64,000 bases of DNA from Euborellia annulipes (Eukaryota; Arthropoda; Insecta; Dermaptera; Anisolabididae), in contig JAKCPI010005400.1 in the NCBI GenBank assembly GCA_023213315.1, positions 208,661-272,660 on the forward strand, read 5' to 3'. Shown piece by piece: positions 58,356 to 64,000 of the stretch. Numbering within the stretch: the stretch's first letter is position 1; each line of letters begins with the position of its first letter. Under the pieces are notes generated by a model. It did not search any database and was not told the origin of the DNA. It was given only the letters and a program-made list of their open reading frames with translations. Position numbers and translations under genes: made by a program.

Positions 58356-59465
58356 TGCCCAATCGCACCGCACAATTTAAGTATAACTTAAAATAAAGTA
58401 TCAGCAACATGGCAACGTTGTAAATTTTAGTGATATTCTGCTGATTTATTTGTGATTTAATATTATAAGACTTAAACGATACTGTTATTTATTAATAAAT
58501 ATATATTGGGGGTCCTGGCATCTTTATTCACGCCATTTGGGTCTTGAAACATGATTTTATTTTCAATCAGATAACGTGTTATCTTAGCAACGAACGTGGT
58601 TAGCAACGGATGACAATGAAAGTTTGTTAAATTTCATACTTAACCCCCAAATATTTAAGCCCTCGATTTCGGGGGCTTAGCAATGACTTAAGCTAAAAAA
58701 CAATATTGATAATATAATATTAATTAACTAATAATAATACATTTTTTGGATTCGATTTCGATTTTTCTTATAAAAAACATGAACAATATGAACTATATTT
58801 TCGAGGATGATCTATATTATATTAGAGGAGGGCCTGTCGGTCCATCCGTCTGTCACGCTCTGACCAACTTCCCGTTGGAATTTTTGAAACGAAATTTTCC
58901 AGTCTTATATTAGTAGAGCTGTGTTTTTCAATCTTTTTGAATTTACAGGTTGAAAAATTTTGGCGATTCTCTTGGTTCATGACCGACAAAAAGATTGTAA
59001 ATCAAAAGACTATGTAAGTTATATGATTTTCTCTATTTTGGTACCTATTTCCCCTTCTCCATGAAATTATGTTTTTATTATCGTGTAGAACTTTGCCTTT
59101 TTCCTTTTGCCTCCTACCCCCCGAGTGAGGCTTCGCCACCCCTCCTAGGAGGAGGGACCCACAGATTGAAAAACACTGTTATAGAGTGACAGATCGTTAT
59201 TAATATTTATATATAGTAGCCTATATATAAAATTGCTATTAATTAATCAAAAATCATGAAAATTAATATTTTGTTTCTGATTTTCTCATTTTTCTGAAAT
59301 TAATATTTATAAACAATATGTATTTAATTTAGTTTATGGATTATTAAAAAGAAAAAAATTATTAAATTAAAAATAAATCACCAGAATATCACTAAAATTT
59401 ACAACGTTGCCAGGTTGTTGATACTTAATTTTAAGTCATACTTAAATTGTGGGTGCGATTGGGCA
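58356..59465. mobile_element. PIF/Harbinger-like element with TIRs over 100 bp
   Basis: TGCCCAATCGCACCGCACAA at the left and its complement at the right continue for about 110 bp with few differences. The TSD is TAA (58353-58355 and 59466-59468). A hAT MITE (58916-59180) and an S1 SINE fragment (58503-58565) are nested inside. No transposase seen. Confidence 0.75.
58916..59180. mobile_element. hAT MITE with CAGTGTTTTTCAATCTG-type ends
   Basis: The right end, complemented, reads CAGTGTTTTTCAATCTGTGG; the left end is GCTGTGTTTTTCAATC. A GTGAGGCTTCGCCAC block lies near the right end. Flanks TAGTAGAG and TTATAGAG resemble an 8-bp TSD with two differences. It is nested in the PIF/Harbinger-like element 58356-59465. 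Confidence 0.65.
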
Positions 59466-60052
59466 TAAGAGTTTTTAATTAAATAATTATTTTGACTAAA
59501 AGATAAAAATCCAATTTTTTTTTTCGATTCCAATATACACTATAAGAGAAAATTATCCCCATTTGTTTTCTCATAATATAGAATTTATATTTTCGGTTCT
59601 CTCTCAAACTTTAGAAATTTAGAAAGGATGAAAAGAAGAAGGAGATAAAAATTAAATCTCCAGGTGCTTAATGAATTTTGAGACATTAGCTAATAATATA
59701 ATAAATATATATTAATAACTATGGACATTTAATAATGAATCAAAGATGGGACAATAAATTTGACGAAACGTCTCTCATTATGCATTCAGTGGATTTATTT
59801 TTTGCTGTTTTTTCTTTCTTAATCAAACAAAAGTACAATCAAGAATCATCTTAATTTGATGATAGAAATATATTGGTTTCAATTCCTAAATAATTTATTC
59901 AATATCTTACTGTATAATCCATGTACGAATAAAATAAAAGAAATTCAGTTTAAATAAAAAAAATTGGGTGCTAGAGGCTTTGGGTTTGAGATATATGTGC
60001 ATGGAAAACGGTAAATAAACGAGGGAAATTCAAATAATAAATCAAAGAAAGT

Positions 60053-60414
60053 GTTAATGTGTAAAGAAAAGAATGGCAGCTATATATATTTCATTTATTA
60101 AGCCCTCTATGCTGACGTTTTGGTTTGGTTAAGACCATCCTTAGAGCTTGCGCGATGTCAATATAGGTCTACAATCAAATTTTCAATCATATATGAACAT
60201 AAAAATTCTTCCACTGCCTGTACTTAATTAATTGGCATGTTTTTATATTATTGTATTTACACTTTGAAATAAAAAAATGAGTTTTTTTGGCCCTAATCCT
60301 TATATTGAAAGCCCGTAAGCTCTGAGAATGGTCTTAACCAAGACCAAAACGTCAGCATAGAGGGCCTAATAAATGAAATATATATAGATGCCATTCTTTT
60401 CTTTACACATTAAC
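60053..60414. repeat. Inverted repeat with arms of about 90 bp
   Basis: GTTAATGTGTAAAGAAAAGA at the left and the inverse at the right, continuing through GCCCTCTATGCTGACGTTTT and TTGGTTAAGACCAT. The loop is about 150 bp. The right arm gives GGTCTTAACCAAGACC followed by AAAACGTCAGC. Confidence 0.75.
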
Positions 60415-60753
60415 GATTATCCAGCTAGAAAGTCCACATCTTGTAACAAAGAAAGTGTTTTTGATGCCGGAATATCTTCAGATGTCGAAAGTGAAAAAAT
60501 GGAAAAATATTTATATGGTTTTATAAAATTAAGAAAAATATTGTTCATATGGAAAAAAAACTTTTATACACATTCCAATTAGCTATAAGCAGATAAATTC
60601 ATAAAATAAAAGTAATTTAATTAATAGGAACTTATAATTAAAGAGAAAAAGAAAAAATTATTTCAAAAAATATATTTTTCTCATTACAAATCATCAAACA
60701 AAATACAGTCAGAAAAAAATAAATAAGTATACAAAAGAAGCAAACAAAATTAC

Positions 60754-60989
60754 CGACCTGTTATGTGGAGGAGATTCTGGTTGATTCTCATCAGCAGGAC
60801 CCCTGAACTCGACCCGGGCTGAGCTTGAGATGGTGGAGGTTGCGGAGGGGGTGGCGAGGAGTAGGCGTAGTAGCCTCCAAGACCAACAGCCCCTAGAGGG
60901 GTTCTACGCCCGGGGGCCAACGGGGGCGGAGCCTCCGGCTCCGGGCTATGGAAGGGAAAGCCTGCGTCCATCGACGAACACAAGGCATT
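60754..60989 (-). CDS. Oli: Oli/BHLHE22-like factor, N-terminal Pro/Gly/Tyr-rich exon
   Basis: The exon is preceded by a long T tract and TAG (AG at 60991-60990). Only one frame is open: NALCSS, then MDAGFPFHSPEPEAPPPLAPG, a GGYYAYSS segment, PPPPQPPP and SQAQPGSSSG. The ATG of MDAG (60971-60969) is the likely start. Two donors compete. TCG|GTAATT (exon end 60754) stays in this frame and joins phase 2 to the bHLH exon, adding VLLMRINQNLLHITGR. CAG|GTCGGT (exon end 60758) joins correctly only if the frame shifts by one near 60795, where the alternative reading is GPADENQPESPPHN. The shift would fit a missing G in the run at 60790-60800. The resulting protein would be about 254 residues. Assignment to this gene rests on strand, order, phase and composition, not on a recognised domain. 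Confidence 0.62.
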
Positions 60990-61526
60990 CTAAAAAAAAA
61001 AAATATTATTATAACTAACTAAAATACAGTAACTTAGTCGAATAAAATTAAAAAATATATTATAAGAAATAAAATTTCATAAGATTGTACAAAAATAAAA
61101 AAAAATGTCAAATTTTATAAATGAAACACAAATCTTTCAAATAAAATGGTCTAGTTATTAATTATAATAAAAATTTAATTAAAAAATATGAAAATGACAT
61201 TTAATTTTATCTATTGTATTGAAGAAAAATTAAATAGGTCTTAGAATTACAAGAAGATTCTATAAACAAGATGGCTAACTCAAGGGAAACAATACTATTA
61301 TTATTACTAAAAGAAAATAATAAATTAAATACTTAAAAAGTAATAATAAACAAAATAGAAAATTAAGAAAAAAAAAAATTAAAAATCAATCAATCAATAT
61401 TTAATATAAAATTTGAAAAATTAAAAAGAATAAAATTAAAAAAGCAAATCCACGTTAAAAAAAAAAAAAAAAAATTATAAATAATAGCTGGTTCTAAAAA
61501 AAAATTTTAATAATATCTGTCATGTA

Positions 61527-61731
61527 CAGTGAGGGACAATATTAAGTCCCACTCATTTTCTACTTGTGATTATTTCATTGTTTTTAAAAACAAAATATAT
61601 ATTTTTTAATGGAAACTTTCATGGTTCAAACCTAAAAACTTCCCAATAGAGATTTTCATTTTTTTTATAAAAACAATGAAATAATTACAAGTAAAAAACG
61701 CATGGGTGGGACTTAATATTGACTCTCACTG
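61527..61731. mobile_element. Tc1/mariner-like MITE (CAGTGAGGGA ends)
   Basis: CAGTGAGGGACAATATTAAG at the left and CTTAATATTGACTCTCACTG at the right, 205 bp, flanked by TA on both sides. It lies between the 62.0 and 61.0 kb exons of the Oli-like gene. Confidence 0.82.
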
Positions 61732-62026
61732 TACCATATTTCGTTGTTTAGAGATATTTTATATTTCTAATCTTTATTTTATATATATAAATATATATTT
61801 TTTAAATTATTGTTTGTATGTCAAAAATTGTTATTGAATTAGGTCTACTACTACTAATAACAAAAAAAAAAGATGGATGCCATACAGGGATTTAAATAAT
61901 CAAAGATAAATATGATTAAGTGATTTTTTATAGAAGATTTTATTTTATTAAAATTTATTAACTATAAATATATAAAAGAATAGAAAGATAAGAGGTTAGA
62001 AATTGATAAAATATAAAAATACTCAC

Positions 62027-62152
62027 CGGTTGGACCGACGACGACGCGACGGCATCCGTCGCGACCGACGCGCGCCTTGAAGCTAAGGCCGCCACCAGAA
62101 TGCGACACCATCGAGTAACACTCACACATAAACACACGGATAGTAACAACCC
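62027..62152 (-). other. Candidate 5' exon of the Oli-like gene
   Basis: A strong donor CCG|GTGAGT (GT at 62026-62025) ends a CpG-rich block on the minus strand. A pyrimidine-rich TTCTTTACTTATAG gives a possible acceptor at 62154-62153. The 126-bp block is open in phase 0 (ending ATDAVASSSVQP) and would join the next exon's NALCSS in frame. However, no ATG exists in that frame within the block, so it is most simply 5' UTR with translation starting in the next exon. It may also be the first exon, extending upstream toward 62.3 kb without the acceptor. Confidence 0.45.
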
Positions 62153-62469
62153 CTATAAGTAAAGAATCGGATTGTATTAGTGTGCGTGTGCGAATGTCGT
62201 CATTGCGGGCAGATGGCACTGGCTGGCCGGCAGCTGCGGTCCAGACTAGGGGTGAACCCAACCCCAGGCTTGCATCTCGCCATCGATCCAAGGTCGGAAA
62301 TTAATATCCCCATAATAAAAATTACATCCGAAAAAGAGAATTTATTTTTCCAATTAGATATTTATAATAATAATACTATCTTGTTTTTAGTACTTTTTTT
62401 TTATTCTTAATCATTTTTTCAGGATGTCTTAAGTTTTTAGTTTAATTTTTTTTTTTTTTTTTTTTATTT

Positions 62470-62760
62470 GTAATAGTAGCAAAGTGAGGGATGGCCTGCA
62501 CCTGGAGCCGCGGATCGATCTGTTGGTTGCTATAGCAACCGCGGGCGCCCCGGACAGCCTCCGATCGTTGAACGCCAATCAGCCGGGCACATCAAATACG
62601 ATTAATAATGGATCGAAGTGGCCAGCAGCCTTCTGAGCTCACCGACAGACACGTGCCAACAGTCATTATTTGTAGGCTGGGTATGTATGTGTGGGGGTGT
62701 GTGTGTATGGTGTGGCCTCCCCTGCCTGGGGATGGATGACCTAACCCAGGAAAACGTCTT
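62470..62760. promoter_or_regulatory. GC-richer promoter-like block upstream of the Oli-like gene
   Basis: About 290 bp stand out from the AT-rich surroundings in CpG content and lack of repeat similarity. Within it are a perfect 16-bp palindrome GGTTGCTATAGCAACC (62525-62540) matching the RFX X-box layout, a CACGTG E-box near 62650, and an ATTAATAATGG homeodomain-type motif near 62602-62612. It lies upstream of the candidate 5' exon on the minus strand. No TATA box was identified. Function is inferred from position and motifs only. Confidence 0.4.
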
Positions 62761-62892
62761 TATTTAACGCCCGACTTCTTTTTGTTCGGTTGTTATTGAA
62801 AACAATAACAATAACATTAGGAGAGAAAACAAAAAAAAAAAGTACCAATCAATATTTTGGAAAATTTTTCTAATTTTTATTAAATAATCACT

Positions 62893-63114
62893 TCTTCTTC
62901 TTCTTCTTTCTTCGCCTGATTATTCCCGCAGTGCGGGGTCGGCGGGAAGGGTTTTTGCGACCGGAAGGAATAGAACAGGACGGCCCGTCGCATGAACGAA
63001 AATATAGAAGGGGAGAGACTGACATGCAAAGAACATGAATACTGCCAGTCCCAGCTAGGGCAGCTCGTGGTCGCCATCCACGTACCCACAAGATGTGGGC
63101 CCCTGAGCAATATC
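62893..63114 (-). repeat. SINE-like family S3 with (GAA)n tail
   Basis: Same order as 57797-58028. TSD AAATAATCACT (62882-62892 and 63115-63125). The block GTACGTGGATGGCGACCACG is identical in all S3 copies. Confidence 0.75.
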
Positions 63115-63499
63115 AAATAATCACTAGTAATATATTAAATAATAATAATAATAATATAAAAAAATAAAAAAAAATAAAACTTTTGGCTTGAGAGAGAACC
63201 GAACCAGCTACACAAACATTACTCGGGAAAAAAAATATTTAAATAAATGTTTCATATCTGCATAGTAAAATTAAAGATCATCGGAAAACCGAAAAAAAAT
63301 TTAATGAAAAAGAGAAGAAATATTAATCTTAACTCGGTTAAATCGTAGTCTTCACTTGGAGCAGTTATTTAAATAACAAGATGAGATAATGTTTAAGAAA
63401 TTAAATAGGAACTATTGATAATATTTAAAAAAATATTTATTTTAGTTTTTAGTAATATAAGCCTCAGTAAACTCGCCAAAATTTTATTTAAAAATAAAA

Positions 63500-64000
63500 A
63501 AAATCTGTGCGACTTAACTAAGGGTAACTAAATATATCGACACAAAAAAATATAGTGTAACAGAACAGTACACAACTTTCGATTACCGAAGGTAAATTTG
63601 ACCACTTGCATTTCACAAAGTAAAAAAAGCCAATTGATTCAAAATTTCCATAGGCTCTGTGTATTTAAATTGTATTTTTACTGCTTTATAAACTAAATAA
63701 ATACAATATTTCATAATTGGAAAAAAATTTTTTTAAATGTGTAAAAAGTTCCGAAGGGGACCGACCCCCTTTTGAATCGAAATTTACATGCAAATCCACA
63801 TAGGGATTTAACATTGCCTCTAAAGAAGGCCTTAAGACTTCAGAAAAATACTCATTATCATTAGAATCTTTTTACTTTCTCTTATTATATATAGAGAAAG
63901 TATTGGATTCAGGTCAAAAATTCGATGTCGAGATTTTTTAATGGATATACACGTTTTGAGGTCCCCTTGAATCCAAAAAAGTGGTTTTTCGCAACATGGT
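63500..64000 (+). repeat. H-family fragments at the window edge
   Basis: 63520-63600 is a degraded half of hairpin 2 (CACAACTTTCGATTACCGA). 63868-64000 is hairpin 1 and the first unique part, continuing past the window end. Confidence 0.7.

Noticed and set aside
60388..60582. 64-codon plus-strand ORF
   Set aside because: Starts inside the inverted repeat 60053-60414 and has no recognisable motif or splice context.
62027..62291. ORF with a MVSHSGGGLSFKARVGRDG segment as a coding first exon
   Set aside because: That frame meets a stop when spliced to the next exon; only the phase-0 frame, lacking an ATG, continues.

Overview
This is an arthropod nuclear window, most likely from an insect; I cannot name the species. 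It is very AT-rich and packed with nested DNA transposons, SINEs and foldback repeats. Spliceosomal exon signals (polypyrimidine-AG and GT donors) flank the few coding-looking blocks. There are no bacterial operons, rRNA genes or CRISPR arrays.

The one recognisable gene is a minus-strand bHLH transcription factor of the Oli/BHLHE22-BHLHE23 family, spread over about 20 kb. It has a candidate 5' exon (62027-62152), an N-terminal Pro-rich exon (about 60754-60989), a bHLH exon (50460-50736), and a final exon (42332-42601) that completes helix 2 and adds a poly-alanine tail. A GC-richer block at 62.47-62.76 kb with a perfect X-box-like palindrome and a CACGTG E-box may be its promoter. The introns hold a non-autonomous Helitron with a 117-bp minisatellite, hAT MITEs, a fatty-acyl-CoA-reductase-like fragment, and a dense cluster of one dispersed repeat family (51.0-55.2 kb).

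From 0 to 42 kb there is no identified gene. Two isolated exon-like blocks with good splice signals lie on the minus strand (11661-11817, coding; 27025-27152, probably UTR). A promoter-like block at 29.1 kb carries a palindromic pair of ETS-type sites and a CRE. These could belong to one more minus-strand gene, but that is inference.

Repeats: (1) 'H family', about 0.72 kb, with a hairpin at each end (TACTTTCTCTTACC and ATCTGGTGTGAC ends) and an internal X-box-like palindrome; about 20 copies or fragments. (2) hAT MITEs of three TIR types, several with clear 8-bp target-site duplications (TSDs). (3) PIF/Harbinger-like elements with TTA/TAA TSDs. (4) Tc1/mariner-like MITEs and a decayed mariner. 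(5) A piggyBac-like element inserted at TTAA in one arm of a 2.3-kb foldback, whose other arm keeps the empty site. (6) A Helitron. (7) At least three SINE-like families. (8) Ten or more short modules with a hammerhead-ribozyme-like core (CUGAnGA, helix, GAAAC-GUC), several with compensatory changes in their stems. Items 5 and 8, and the X-box-bearing H family, are the observations I would look at first.
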